Assembly (NCBI GenBank): GCA_026214975.1 | Contig: JAOBSW010000134.1 | Coordinates: forward strand, 1 to 64,000 | Length of the DNA: 64,000 nucleotides | DNA from: Gentiana macrophylla | Lineage: Eukaryota > Streptophyta > Magnoliopsida > Gentianales > Gentianaceae | Reading direction: 5' to 3' | In this document: one piece after another, positions 26,305 to 38,123 of the stretch | Layout: each line of letters opens with the position of its first letter | Numbering within the stretch: position 1 is the stretch's first letter | The notes under the pieces: model-generated | What the model was told of the DNA's origin: nothing | The model's database searches: none | What the model saw: the letters and a program-made list of their open reading frames with translations, nothing else | Position numbers and translations under genes: made by a program

Positions 26305-26789
26305 AAGAAAAAAAAAACCGTTATTTAATTTTAGTTTACTATTTAGAAAACATATGATTTCGGTTTTTTTTCCTTGTTATTTTCCTGGTTGGGCTATAAT
26401 ATGAGTAGTAGGGGAAATAAACGGACGGCCGCTGATCGTTGGCAAGAAGGGAAATAATACAAAAACGATAATTTATATAATAATTTGTAAGGACAATTAT
26501 TCAAAAAGACACATTGGATTTAATTAGGTAAAAAAGACATTCAAAATAAATATTTAGTTAAAAGGACACAAATTTAATAGATAGATCAAAATAACCTTAA
26601 TGAAAAATAAATAAATAAATAAATAAAATAAGGGGAACAGGCGGGATACGCTGAATGTTTATTTACATTTTTTATTTTTACTTTTGAAACTGACGTTGTT
26701 GTTGTTGTGTTTTGTTTTTTTTTTCGTTATTTTTTCTTGGACGTTGAAAGTGTTTTTTTTCCTGGACGGTGAAAGTTTGTTTTTTCATT
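26305..26789. other. Upstream region of the TOM-like gene and edge of the transposon island
   Basis: AT-rich sequence that should hold the TOM-like promoter (minus strand). A short AAAT repeat lies near 26603-26629. From about 26690 the sequence becomes T-rich and carries two copies of a motif like TGGACG(G/T)TGAAAGT, leading into the 17-bp repeats. No conserved gene was seen. Confidence 0.4.
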
Positions 26790-26857
26790 GACCACCGTGA
26801 TGCATTGACTACCCTGATGCATTGACCACCGCGATGCAGTGACCACCGCGATGTAGT
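26790..26857. repeat. Tandem 17-bp repeat, four units, at the broken end of a Copia fragment
   Basis: Four consecutive 17-base units of the form GACCACCGCGATGCAGT, with a few substitutions, run from 26790 to 26857 and pass directly into the Copia RT sequence GACTACTGGTG. They sit exactly where the RT fragment loses similarity to the intact copy, so they probably arose at the junction. Confidence 0.75.
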
Positions 26858-27121
26858 GACTACTGGTGAGAATATCTCATCAAAGTTCACCCCTTCTTTC
26901 TGACTGAACCCTCTTGCAACCAAACGTGCCTTATACTTAACTCCTTTTGTCTCAGTTATCCCTTCCTTCTTCTTGAAAGTCCATTTGCAACTAACGACTC
27001 TCCTATCAGCTGGATGTTTAACTAGATCCCAAGTTTGATTCTTCAGTAATGACTCCATTTCATCTCCCATGGCAGCAAGCCATTGAGATGCTTCAGAACA
27101 TGTCACTGCTTCCCTATAAGG
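26858..27121 (-). pseudogene. Second, truncated Copia RT fragment fused to element 1
   Basis: On the minus strand this encodes the start of a Copia reverse transcriptase: SEASQWLAAMGDEMESLL, NQTWDLVKHPADRRVV, ARLVARGFSQKEGVNFDEIF. The same segment occurs again at 28145-27950 inside element 1, so this is a second copy. It joins element 1 in the middle of the RNase H region (near residues GYSG) and ends at the 17-bp repeats. It is a non-functional fragment. Confidence 0.75.
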
Positions 27122-30100
27122 TACCTGAGTATCCTGTGATCGGTTTCTGAGTATCTCCTCCATAAATGAGACCAACATCATTTTGCACTCTAAGGTACCG
27201 AACATTCTTTTATAGCTTTCGGTGTTCCTTTCCAGGTTAAGCCATAAATCTATCGACAACACCGATCGCTCTGAGCGGATCAGGCCTAGGCACACCATGG
27301 CATACATCGATCGCTAACCGCATTAGCATAGGGAACTCTTGACATATACTCCTTCTCTCTGGCCGATTGTGAAGCAAAAGCATCAAATGAACATTTGATG
27401 CCATAGAGTATCTATTGGCTTAGCGGTGACATGCCAAACTTTGACAAAATCTTTTGTATATAGCCTTGCTGAGATAAAAACAGTTTCTTCTGACTTCTAT
27501 CTCTCCAGATCTCCATCCCCAAAATTTTCTTAGATGCACCCAAATCCTTCATTTCAAACTCAAGATCGGAGAAGGTCTTTGAATCTTGAACATCGACTTC
27601 TTCTTTTTGTCGCTTATCAAGATGTCATCCACATACCAAGATAGATGTATGATCCATCTTCCAACCGATCGTTGTAAACACAACAATCATAAGGACTTCT
27701 GTTGTAACCCAACTGGATCATATAACTGTCAAACCTTTTATACTACTGTCTACGAGCTTGCTTCAGTCTATACAAGGACTTCTTCAACTTACACACAAGA
27801 TCTTCCTTACCAGGAACTTGGAAACCTACGGGTGAGTCATGTATATCTCTTTGTCTACCTCACCATGTAGAAAAGCTGTCTTCACGTCTAACGCGCCAAG
27901 TTCTAAGTCCTGTTGTGCCACCATTGCTAGTAACACTCTGATTGAAGTATATGTCTGACTACTGGTGAGAATATCTCATCAAAGTCCACCGCTTCTTTCT
28001 GATTAAACCCTCTTGCAACCAAATGTGCCTTATACTTAACTCCTTCTGCCTCAGTTATCATTTCCTTCTTCTTGAAAATCCATTTGCAAGTAACGACTCT
28101 CCTATCAGCTGGATGTTTAACTAGATCCCAAGTCTGATTCTTCAAGAATGACTCTATTTCATCTCTCTGGCAAAGAAGCCATTGAGATGCTTCGTAATAT
28201 GTCTTCGCTTCTCAGTAAGTAGAAGGTTCAAAACCGCCCACTTTTACGCAACTTGAAGTGCGTGACCAACCATATCATCAAACCCATACTTTTTAGGAGG
28301 TATCTCAACATTGGATCTTCTAGCTCTGCTGACAGCTATACTCTGCTGAACCACGTTCTCAGTTTGACGTTCAACTGACATTTGCTCAGCTGACTGGCTT
28401 GGATTTAGCTCTGGTTCAAAGAACGGATCGATGAAAACCGACATGGATCGCTTGATTGTTGCATTCCAACTGACTCCACCTGAAGCTCCACCTACCGTCG
28501 CCGTTTTCTCGGCCAGATGGTTTGATTTGATTATCCTCTCCATCGATGAATCGAGTATAGAATTTTCATTGAAAATCAGACTGTCTTTGAGAATAACTCT
28601 GTTTCTTTCGCTGTGACCAAATTTTGTACCACTTTACTCCATCACCATACCCCACAAACACTTCTTTCTTGGCCCTTGGTTCCAGTTTCCATTCACTGAC
28701 ATGATAGTAAATCGTGGCTTCCAAATACCCTTAGAATCGAATAATCTACTGTGCTTGCTCGACCACATCTCAACCGGTGTTTTGCATCGATCCTGTGTGA
28801 GGACTCTGTTGATTAAGTAGCAAGTCGTGGTTACTGACCTCTGCCCAAAATCTCCTTGATAAACCAGCATGAGAGAGCATACATCTTGCTCTCTCCAGAA
28901 GAGTTTGATTCATTCTCTCAGCTACACCATTTCTTTGAGGTGTATTCTGATCAGTATGATGTCCGGCAATACCTCGATTTTGCACAATGTATCAAACTCA
29001 TCCAGTAGAATTCGCACCATTATCTCAGACGAAGTCTCTTGATCTTCTTCCCAATCGATTCTCAACTAGAGCCTTCCATTGCATGAAGCTCTTGAATGCC
29101 TCACTTTTGTGTTTCATCAGCACCACCAAGTCATCCTTGAATAGTCATCAATAAAGGACACAAAATATCTGTGACCGCCCAATGACTCCACCTTTGATGG
29201 CCCCCAACAATCAGAATGAATGTAATCAAGTGATGACTTTATGTTGTGTACCCCTTTCGAGAACTTGCTCCTATAAAGCTTCCCAAACACACAATGCTCA
29301 TAAAAATCCAGATTCTTGACCTTACATCCCCCAAGAAGATCTTTCTGAGAAAGAACCTGCATCCCCTTTTCACTCATGTGACCCAGTCTCATGTGCCACA
29401 GATTTGTAAGTGTGGATCGATGAATCTCGGTGATGCCACAAAGAAGAGAACCAAAGAACAACCGACCTTGTAATATATACGAGTCCCTTTCTTGATTCCT
29501 TGAGAACCTCGGCGAGTTTTTATAGACACTCAACCTATGTTGCACCGACACCGACACGGACACGGCGCGCGCGACTACACGACACGGACACACGCGACAC
29601 GGCAACTTTCAAAAATATAGGACACGACACGCCGGGGACACGTAGTGTATATATATATATAAAATACAAAAAAATACAAAAGAAATATAAAAAAAATACA
29701 AATAGCCGTGTCGGGAACGTGTCCCCCCGTGTCGGGGACGTGTCCCTCCGTGTCGCTCCGTGTCCTTGACGTGTCCCTGGCGTGTCGGGGACGTGTCCCT
29801 GGCGTGTCGGTTTTAAAATTTAATTTAACATTATTTTAAATCAACCGACACGTGTCCGACACAGTGTCGGCGCGTGTCGGACGCGTGTCATGTCGGGCGC
29901 GTGTCGGATACGGCGCACGTTACCCATATTGGAGTGTCGGTGCAACATAGCACTCAACACACCACTTTCCCTATTAAAACTGAATCCCCTGCTGTCCAAA
30001 GAACTGAGAGATACCAAGTTTTTGGTCATTTGCGGAACATGTCTAACTTCACTCATTTTACAGAATCTTCCATCCTCTGTCCTCAACTGAACTGAGCCAA

Positions 30101-31046
30101 TCCCAACTACCTTGCAGACCTTGCTGTTTGCCATAGATATATGACCACCATCTATCTGCTGATAACTTGAGAACCAATCTCTGTGAGGGAAAATATGAAA
30201 AGGATGGCCCAGAGTCCAGAATCCACACATCAGTTTGATGTGCTGACTCTCCTACCACTAGGACCATGTCCTCATCTGAATCATGCTCAGCTGCCACATC
30301 AGCTGTGCCAGAACTGTTCTCCTGCTGTTTCTTCCTCTTTGGACAATTGGACTTTCAATGTCCATGCTCCTTACAATAATTGCAAACTTCTGTGAACTTA
30401 GGGCCTTTGGACTTTGTCTTCTTGGAACTTTTCTTCCTAGACTGACCAAGCTATTTTCCATCTTCTTCTTTGAATATTAGTCCTACTACTGATCTATCTG
30501 CTTCCGGTGCCTTTATGTCTCGACTCCTGGCATGTAAAGCTGACATACATCATCTAAAGCAACTGTATCCTTCCCAACTATGAAGGACTGCACAAAGTTC
30601 TCATAGGAGGCTGGTAATGAAACCAGCAAAATCAAAGCAGCATCTTCATCCTCAATATTCCTGAGATCAAGTAATATTGTGTTCAGCTGATCAAGGTGAT
30701 CTCTCAACCGAGCCCCCTCATGCATCCTCAGGCTGAACAACCTCTGCTTCACCAGCAACTTGTTGGTCAATGACTTAGTCATATACAGGCTTTCAAGCTT
30801 CAACCATAACTTGGCAGTAGTGTCTTCCCCAGCAACTTCTGTGATAACATCATCAGACAAGCACAACATGATGGTTGAATGTGCTTTCTCCTCCAGACTG
30901 GCATAATCTGCAAAACTGGCATCCCCTCTACCAGATAATGGAGTCCACAATCCTTGTTGCTTTAACAAGGCCCGCATCTTGATTTGCCACAGACTGAAAC
31001 TGTTCCTCCCTGTAAATTTATCAATCTTCATGTTCATTGCCGACAT
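27122..31046 (-). pseudogene. Copia gag-pol remnant of element 1
   Basis: Gag begins at 31046 (MSAMNMKIDKFTGRNSF) and is open to 30513. A CX2CX4HX4C zinc knuckle follows near 30370-30320, with a TGA where element 2 has tryptophan. The protease has VWILDSG near 30230. The GAG-pre-integrase block contains MRLGHMSEKG, and the integrase has DCWGP, FVSFIDDYSRMTWW, NGVAERMNQTLLERARCMLS. RT begins NQTWDLVKHPADRR near 28140 and continues with DVKTAF. The tail of the polyprotein is lost at the fusion near 27122. There are many stops and frameshifts, plus the nested insertion at 29535-29950. Confidence 0.8.
29535..29950. mobile_element. Non-autonomous TIR element (MITE-like), GC-rich, inserted in Copia element 1
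   Basis: The 416-bp insert begins CTATGTTGCACCGACAC and ends with its exact reverse complement, giving 17-bp perfect terminal inverted repeats. It is flanked on both sides by the 8-bp direct repeat CACTCAAC (29527-29534 and 29951-29958). The inside is dominated by CGTGTC/GACACG hexamers in both orientations. Removing it reconnects the Copia gag-pre-integrase frame. An 8-bp duplication fits hAT or Mutator-type elements; I cannot assign the superfamily. Confidence 0.85.
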
Positions 31047-31152
31047 CCTTCTAATTAAAAAACAAACCTTTGATCACAAAATCCTAGCACCGGTACCGGT
31101 CTTGGTGAAGATCAACTCTGTTCACCTGCAACTCCTGAATCTTGAACCTGAC

Positions 31153-31164
31153 GCTCTGATACCA
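31153..31164 (-). other. Primer-binding site of Copia element 1
   Basis: On the minus strand the sequence is TGGTATCAGAGC, the usual complement to initiator tRNA-Met in plant Copia elements. It lies three bases inside the 5' LTR end (...ATAACA). Confidence 0.8.
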
Positions 31165-31167
31165 GTT

Positions 31168-31780
31168 TGTTATAAACACAGACAGAAATCTTGTAGTTTA
31201 AAAAATAAACAAATACAGAAGCAATGCAAACGTAAAGAATGGCGGAATTGATAAAACACAGAAACAAGAAGAACACAGTGATTTTATGTGGTTTCCAGCG
31301 TTGTGCCGACTACTCCACGGACAGAAAAAGAGATATTTATTATGCATAGATTTACAAGGTTTTCATAAGTGTGTGAATAACACTTTGAAAGACACACTTT
31401 GCATTGATTACAACTTCGATATTTATAGACATAAATCCCAAACCCTAACCGCCAAAGATCTTTGTCCGAATTCTCATAAATACCGCAGATGTGGACCCCA
31501 GCTCCAGCTGTTATCCACCAGACGAAAATCAGCTCAAAACTGACTTCCCAGACTTGTAATCAACTGCCCAAATATAGAACTCAGCTATACTCAGCATAAC
31601 TCAGTAGTCCAGAAACTGACTGCCGACATCAGAAGAAACTTAGTTGCACTTCATCAAACAGACTTTCACAGAACTGAATATACTTAACTAAAAACTGACC
31701 ATCATTCTCAGTCTTCAGTTTCTTAGATTAGTTCCACCAGATCATTTATCAGTTTAGAGGTCAAGTCACCAAAACTGACA
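31168..31780 (-). repeat. 5' LTR of Copia element 1
   Basis: On the plus strand it starts TGTTATAAACACAG and ends AAAACTGACA (TG...CA). It shares blocks with the element 2 LTRs, for example the AGAGATATTT and AAATCCCAAACCCTA segments. No partner LTR was found on the other side, because the element is truncated. Confidence 0.75.
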
Positions 31781-32306
31781 GGAACAGTTATTTTCCATTT
31801 CGTGTATCCATTTTGGATGTTTATGGGATGTTTTATTGGAATTAATGTTAGTAGCAGCTTTTGTTCAGTGCGATCCGTAGGCTATCAGGTGTATGTTCCC
31901 GAATCAGTTTTATTTTATGTTACGTATCGGTGATGCACCAAATCCTACTTGGTGGTCTTCAACCAAATAAACTAATAGATACAAAGAGAGTTGGGTTCAG
32001 TAAATTGATCCAGTGGAGAGACTGAAGGAAATTAAAGAAGTCACGGAAGGCATAAATGGTATTTTTGATTTTTAGTTTTTAAACGACAAAACCACTTCGT
32101 TTTTATAAATAGTATTTGCAACACACTGAATCGGCTATTTAAAAGTCAATTAGTGAGTCGATAAGTGTCGATTCAGTTTCAGTGTGGTGTGCATGGTAAG
32201 AATTGTCCACTGGGCAATATGCACCAGAAAGACATTTACTTTGAGAATATATTCTCAAATTCATTGTGCTTTCCTGAGAAAACTGCAATAACATCTTTAA
32301 GTCAAT
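31781..32306. other. Intergenic sequence between Copia element 1 and the split retroposon
   Basis: About 0.5 kb with no conserved coding frame and no repeat that I can identify. A short palindrome, GAGAATATATTCTC, occurs near 32240-32253. Confidence 0.4.
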
Positions 32307-32838
32307 AAACATAAAAAAAAAATTCAGATCTGCCCACTCTCTATCATTTCCCTCACCTCCGCCTCCAAGAATTCATCTTCTCCGGCACCGGTCGCCGAAA
32401 GGCGCCGGTGCCGGCTGTCTTTTTCCTTTCTTTTATGGTCACTTTTGTTTGTTTTTTTTGTAGATCTACCTTTGTCTTTTCACTTTTCCACATAAATAAT
32501 TTCAGATCTGAATCCATTTCTCTTGCTTCTTTGGTGACTATGGTGGTCTTTTTGGCCGGCGGTTCTGTTCGGTCCAGCATCGTGGGTATTAGAAGGCTCT
32601 CAGCTCCTTTTGGTCGTAGTCCTTCTTTGGTTTGATAATTCGCCGCCGCCGAGGTGGTCCTTTCGTTGTTTCGGCGGTTGATGACAAGAGAGGTGGTTTT
32701 CGGTTTGTGGGTTTTGTTGCATGTTAATGGGGAAAGATTTGTATGTTTTTATCTTTAGTTCAGTTCTCCGGGTCGCCGCTGCCGGAAGTCGGTCTTATCG
32801 CCCTCTCATCGTGGTTCTGGGTTAACTTCAGGAGTGAT

Positions 32839-32998
32839 TGTTAAAGCAAGTTCATAGACGCGACTCGATTTGATTAGCGTAGCTCGTTTTTCCTTTACTT
32901 GCTCACTAAGTTGTAACATCCTATTTATATTCCTCTATTCTTGTATATTAAAATCAATCACAAATCAATGAAAATCTTCCACAATTATATTTGTGATA
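32839..32998 (+). repeat. 5' LTR of Copia element 3
   Basis: Starts TGTTAAAGCAAG and ends TTTGTGATA, so the 3' terminus is TA rather than the usual CA. It matches the 3' LTR base for base as read. Confidence 0.92.
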
Positions 32999-33011
32999 TG
33001 GTATCAGAGCC
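32999..33011 (+). other. Primer-binding site of Copia element 3
   Basis: TGGTATCAGAGCC directly after the 5' LTR, complementary to the initiator tRNA-Met 3' end, as is usual for plant Copia elements. Confidence 0.88.
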
Positions 33012-33273
33012 ATAGGCTGAAGCCACCCTTCCATCCCGATCCTCCTCCCTTCTTCTTCTTCTCGATCCCACTGATCTTCATCCCTCAGTTATCAAATAAA
33101 AAAAAAAAAAAAAAAAAAAATCTTGCTTTAATTCTTCTCCTTCTCTTGGTCGAACTCACAGCCCAAAACAAAAAAAAAAAAAGAACAAACGTTCTGCTTG
33201 CATCCCTTTCCCTCCTTCTTGTTCAATCATCAAGCCAAAAAAAAAAAAAAAAAAAACAACACCAGCAACAACC

Positions 33274-36200
33274 ATGTCTGCCATGTCCACCACCTCCTCC
33301 ACCTCCACCTCTCTCGCCGGCGCTACCTCTCCTTATCCCTCCTTCAATTCATCCAACTCGGTCAATATCATCAAACTCACACGGACAAATTACTCCCATA
33401 TGGCCGGGCACAAATGGTGCCTTATTTAAAAGAGACAGGACGCGTTTTGGTTTCGTTGACGGATCGATCCCGGCTCCACCTCAGAACATTGCCGGCAAAC
33501 CCAACCCTGATTATGCAACATGGGTTAAACAAGACAATTTAATTTTGAGTGCCATCACCTCCTCACTCTCTGAAGATGTTCTCCTCCACGTCTATCATGC
33601 CCGCACTTCCGCCGCCATATGGACTGCCATAGAACGCTGCTTCGCTTCTCAATCACGTGCCAAAGTGGTCCATCTCCGATCACAGCTAGCCACAACTCGG
33701 AAAGACAACTCTACCGCCACAGAATATTTTATGAAAGTCAAGCGGCTCACCGACGATCTTGCTCTCGCCGGTCAACCTCTAACTTCTGATGATGTTATCA
33801 ATTATGTGCTCGCCGGTTTGGGACCCGACTACGATGCCCTGGTTGCCATGGCTTCCAATCGTTCTGATCTTACAGTCGAAGAGCTCTTTTCACTGCTTCT
33901 CACCATGGAAGCCCGCATCGCACATCATGCCGCTGCTCCTCCCGCACCACCTTCGCTGCCTGCACCGCCATCTAATGCTTCCAGCAATTACACAACTCGT
34001 CCTCCCTCCAACTATAATAATAATAACTACCGTGGCCGCAACAATCATTCCAATAATAACCGGGGGCGAGGCCGAGGTCGATCACAGGGACCTAGGCCGC
34101 AATATCATCATCAGCAACCAACTCACCAATCACCAACTCCACCTCCTATGTCCGGCCCTTCCTTACAATGTCAACTATGCAATCGATTTGGTCACACCGT
34201 CCATACATGTTGGTACAGGTTCGATTCGAATTTCAATCCTGTTCCTTCTCCTCGTCCTCCTTCTTCTAACTTTGCAGGTACATCTTTTGATTCCTCCTCC
34301 TGGCTTCCTGACACCGGTGCTAGTCACCACATGACGCACGATCCTCAAAATTTCAACTCACCTCCCGTTCCGTACACCGGCAATGAACAAATTCGTGCCA
34401 GTAATGGAAATGGTATGCCTATCTCTCATGTTGGTACTATTTCTTTTACTACCCCTTCCTCTACATATGTTCTTCGTGATGTTCTCTTAGCCCCTGCCCT
34501 CCAACAAAATTTACTTTCTGTGCAACATTTTGCCCGTGATAATAATGTTTACTTTGAATTTCACTCGTCTTATTTCCTTGTGAAGGATTACTCGGGCCAG
34601 GTCCGTCTTAGAGGCTATGTTAAAGATGGCCTATATCACTTCACTCGACCTCTCGCTCCCTTCACTGGTCCCTCGTGTTCTGCTACTTACGCTCCTGTCT
34701 CCTCCTGGCATCGTCGTCTTGGTCACTGCTCTTCGCGCATTACAAACATTATTCTTCGTCAATTAAATATTCCTCCTCCCCGTAATTCCCCTAATTCTAT
34801 ATGTCCTGATTGTCAGCTTGCAAAAAGTCATCGTTTATCTTTACCTTCTACGTCATTTACTTCGTCCAAACCTTTAGACTTAATTTATTCGGATGTTTGG
34901 GGGCCTTGTGCCGAGACTTCAATTTATGGCTCAAGATACTATGTTTGTTTTGTGGATGATTGTACGAAATTTATTTGGCTCTATCCTATTATTTTGAAAT
35001 CTGATGTTGAACAGGTTTTCTATAAATTTCAAGCGCTTGTTGAGCGCTTATTTGATGCAAAAATTAAAGCTATTCAAACTGATCGTGGTACTGAATATAG
35101 TAAATTAACGGATTATTTCTCGCGTATTGGCATTTCTCATCAGGTTGCCTGTGCTCACACTCATGAGCAAATTGGTGCAGTCGAACGCCGGCATCGACAC
35201 ATTGTCGAAACTGGATTGGCATTACTTGCTCGCTCCCACTTACCTCTTAAATATTGGGAGGATGCATTCACTACTGCTGTTTTTCTTATAAATCGTATGC
35301 CCTCGCAGGTACTCCAATATAAATGCCCTTATGAGCTTGTGTATCATCGACGTCCTGATTATGGTTTTCTTAAAATATTTGGGTGTGTCTGTTGGCCTTA
35401 TTTACGCCCGTATAATAATACTAAAACTGCATTTCGGTCTAAGTCATGTGTCTTTCTTGGTTACAATGATGCTCACGGTGGTTACAAGTGCCTCGACCTT
35501 TCCTCCGGCCGCATATTTATTTCTCGCCACGTTATTTTTGATGAGAATATATTTCCCTATGCTTCAAATATTGCCAACTCCCAAACCCACACCCCTGATA
35601 GTGTCCTCCTTCCGTCCATTACAAATTCCCCACTCAATACAGCGGCCGAGCCCAACATTACACCTAGCCCACCCAGCCCGACCCACTTCTCACTCTCCCC
35701 ACCAACAGACAGCCCAATCCATTCTCCCTCGCTTATAACCAGCCCAGCCCTTTCCCCCTCTCCCAGCCCGTCTGCTCCCCCAATCATCCCGAATGAGGTC
35801 GACCCACCGGCCCACCGTATGACTACACGCTCCCGTACCCATTCTCTTAAACCCAAACGCGCTTCCCGATGACCGTGTCCTCCCCACCACCGTATGCCCA
35901 CAACACTGAAAACTTTCCTCTCGAACCTAGCAACTACACCGAGGCTTCCCGCCTTCCCGAATGGCGTATGGCCATGCGAGACGAATTCACCGCCCTTTTA
36001 AATAATAACACTTGGACACTTGTTCCCTCCCCTTCCGCTAATATAATTGGATGCAAATGGGTTTATCGATCAAGCGTAACTCTCAAGGTCACATCGAGAG
36101 ATATAAAGCTCGCCTTGTTGCCAAAGGCTTTCATCAAACTTCGGGCGTTGACTTTCATGAAACGTTTAGTCCTGTGGTTAAACCTGTCACTATTCGAACC

Positions 36201-37479
36201 GTCCTCACACTTGCCTTGCAGTTCAACTGGCCCATTCGACAGCTTGATATTCAGAATGCATTTTTACATGGCTTTTTGGATGATGTTGTGTATATGCAGC
36301 AGCCCCCAGGCTATGTTCACCCTAGCTTTCCGCATCACGTATGCCGACTCAATCGCAGTCTATATGGGCTTAAGCAAGCTCCGCGGGCATGGTTTTCTCG
36401 GCTCACTCAGTTACTGGTTACTCTTGGGTTTCGTCCTTCCTCTGCGGACTCGTCTCTCTATATTTATCATCATGACGGCACTTATATTCTTATGCTTATA
36501 TACGTGGATGACATTATTATCACAGGTTCTACTTCGCAGGCACTCCACTGGCTCATTTCCTCTCTATCTGCTACTTTTCCGGTTAAGGATTTGGGTGACC
36601 TCTCTTATTTTCTGGGCATTGAAGTCACTCGCACTCCGGATGGGCTTCATCTCTCACAAGCTAAGTACACTATCGATTTATTAGCCAAGTCGGCATGGTG
36701 ACTCTAAGCCCCTGTGCCACTCAATGGTCGCTTCTCCACCGCTATCTCGCTCCCAAGGCCAACCCTTTGACAAACCCCAACTTTATCGTATGATTGTTGG
36801 TGGCCTCCAGTATTTGGCTTATACACGCCCTGATCTTGCCTTCGCGGTCCACAAAGTCAGTAAATACATGCATGCTCCTACTGTTGAACATTGGCAGGCT
36901 GTTAAACGTATCCTACGCTACCTCAAGGGCACTTGTACTGATGGTCTTCTCTTATCCTCTCATCCGGGCACTCAGCTTCATGCATACTCTGATTCTGATT
37001 GGGCCTCTGATCCTGATGATCGTCGCTCTGTTGGGGGTTACTGCGTCTTTCTGGGCACCAATCTCATTAGTTGGTCTTGCAAGCAACAACTCACAGTTGC
37101 CAAAAGTAGTACTGAAGCTGAATACAAGGCTGTCTCCACTGCTGCCACTGAAGTTCAATGGCTCCTGGCTCTTCTTCGCGAGCTTCCTGTTTCGTGTACT
37201 GCCTCGCCCATCCTATGGTGCGATAACGTTGGGGCCACCTACCTTGCCGCCAATCCTGTCTTCCATGCTCGTACCAAGCACATTGAGATCGATGTACATC
37301 ATGTTCGTGAACTCGTCGCTCGCAAGATTCTTCGTGTTGGCTACATCAGCACCACTGATCAGCTTGCGGATATCCTTACGAAACCTCTTCGCCAACCTCG
37401 TTTCCAACACTTGAAGACCAATCTCCATGTCTGCTCCACACCCATGGGATTGCCGGGGGGTGTTAAAGCAAGTTCATAG
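33274..37479 (+). CDS. Copia gag-pol polyprotein of element 3 (frame-broken)
   Basis: I place the start at ATG 33274 (MSAMSTTSSTSTSLAGAT); the upstream open frame runs through A-runs in the leader and is not a likely start. Gag is followed by a zinc knuckle (CQLCNRFGHTVHTC) near 34170-34211, protease (WLPDTGASHH), the HRRLGHCSSR integrase zinc region, an integrase core with DVWGP, IQTDRGTEYS and GAVERRHRHIVETG, RT with GFHQTSGVDFHETFSPVV and LIYVDDIIITGS, and RNase H with AYSDSDWASDPDDRRSVGGY and KSSTEAEYKA. The last residues are LPGGVKASS, with the stop codon inside the 3' LTR (37477-37479). Frameshifts lie near 33400-33450, 35870, 36070 and 36700. Active-site motifs are intact. Confidence 0.9.
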
Positions 37480-37620
37480 ACGCGACTCGATTTGATTAGC
37501 GTAGCTCGTTTTTCCTTTACTTGCTCACTAAGTTGTAACATCCTATTTATATTCCTCTATTCTTGTATATTAAAATCAATCACAAATCAATGAAAATCTT
37601 CCACAATTATATTTGTGATA
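37461..37620 (+). repeat. 3' LTR of Copia element 3
   Basis: Same sequence as the 5' LTR, preceded by a GGGGGG polypurine stretch and followed by the target duplication GTGAT. It contains the polyprotein stop codon in its first 20 bases. Confidence 0.92.
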
Positions 37621-38123
37621 GTGATGGATTGACTCTCGGTTTTCAGTTTGGTGATTCCTGGGATGTTGTTTTCCTTGTATGTTTTGTGGTCGGTTTGTGG
37701 ATCTCGGTTTGTGGCGGCGCCGGTGTCTTCAGCGGCGGTGATAGAGGACGGCCTGCCATTTTCTTCTGTGGCTTTTGGTGTCTTAGTGTGTCGTATTTTA
37801 TTTCATGTGTCTGTTTTATGTGTTGGATCTAAGTCGGTAATAGTCGGTCTATCCGGATTTTTTAGGTTTTAGTTAGTATGTTTGCTTATGTTATGAACAA
37901 ATGTGACTATTATCTTACCAAATCAAGTCCTCTATAATGAGGCAGAATTTGGTTGACATGGTTTTTCCATGTTTTTCTTTTTGTTTCTTATGGTGATGGT
38001 CCAGCTTTAGGCTGGTGTTGATCCGGAATTAGTTCGGCTATGTCCCGGCGTTGGTCCGGTTGTAATATCTTTGTTTGTATTAATGAAATCCTTTCGTTTC
38101 GGTGAAAAAATAAATAAATAAAC

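Larger units (their letters stand above)
27122..31780 (-). mobile_element. Copia element 1: decayed, 3'-truncated LTR retrotransposon
   Basis: A minus-strand Copia with its 5' LTR at 31780-31168, a primer-binding site next to it, then gag, protease, integrase, RT and part of RNase H. The 3' LTR and the rest of RNase H are missing, replaced by a second RT fragment. A TIR element is inserted at 29535-29950. The LTR is related to those of element 2 at 52-57 kb (both begin TGTTATAAA on the plus strand), so they belong to one family or close relatives, probably Tork-like. The element cannot be autonomous. Confidence 0.85.
32839..37620 (+). mobile_element. Copia element 3: full-length, young, short-LTR retrotransposon
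   Basis: The 4,782-bp element has 160-bp LTRs (32839-32998 and 37461-37620) that look identical by eye. It is flanked by the 5-bp duplication GTGAT (32834-32838 and 37621-37625). A primer-binding site follows the 5' LTR directly, and a G-rich polypurine tract precedes the 3' LTR. Very short LTRs and the domain order gag-PR-INT-RT-RNaseH fit the Ale/Retrofit lineage. Identical LTRs imply recent insertion. The coding frame has a few breaks, so present activity is doubtful unless these are sequence errors. Confidence 0.93.
32317..38123 (+). mobile_element. Possible retroposon with A-rich tail, split by Copia element 3
   Basis: Two sequences of similar style flank Copia element 3: a moderately GC-rich part (32325-32838) and a T/G-rich part (37626-38105). 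The second part ends TTAATGAAATCC, TTTCG and an A-rich tail, as in plant LINEs or their derivatives. A possible 10-bp target duplication, AAACATAAAA, lies at 32307-32316 and 38124-38133, but such A-rich matches can be chance. Without the Copia it is about 1 kb. No RT domain was seen. Confidence 0.35.

Noticed and set aside
32993..33273. Start of a 959-codon frame at 32993
   Set aside because: It begins inside the 5' LTR and primer-binding site and runs through A-tracts read as poly-lysine. The Copia gag start is better placed at 33274.
35557..35901. Minus-strand glycine-rich frame
   Set aside because: Antisense shadow of the proline/serine-rich linker of Copia element 3.
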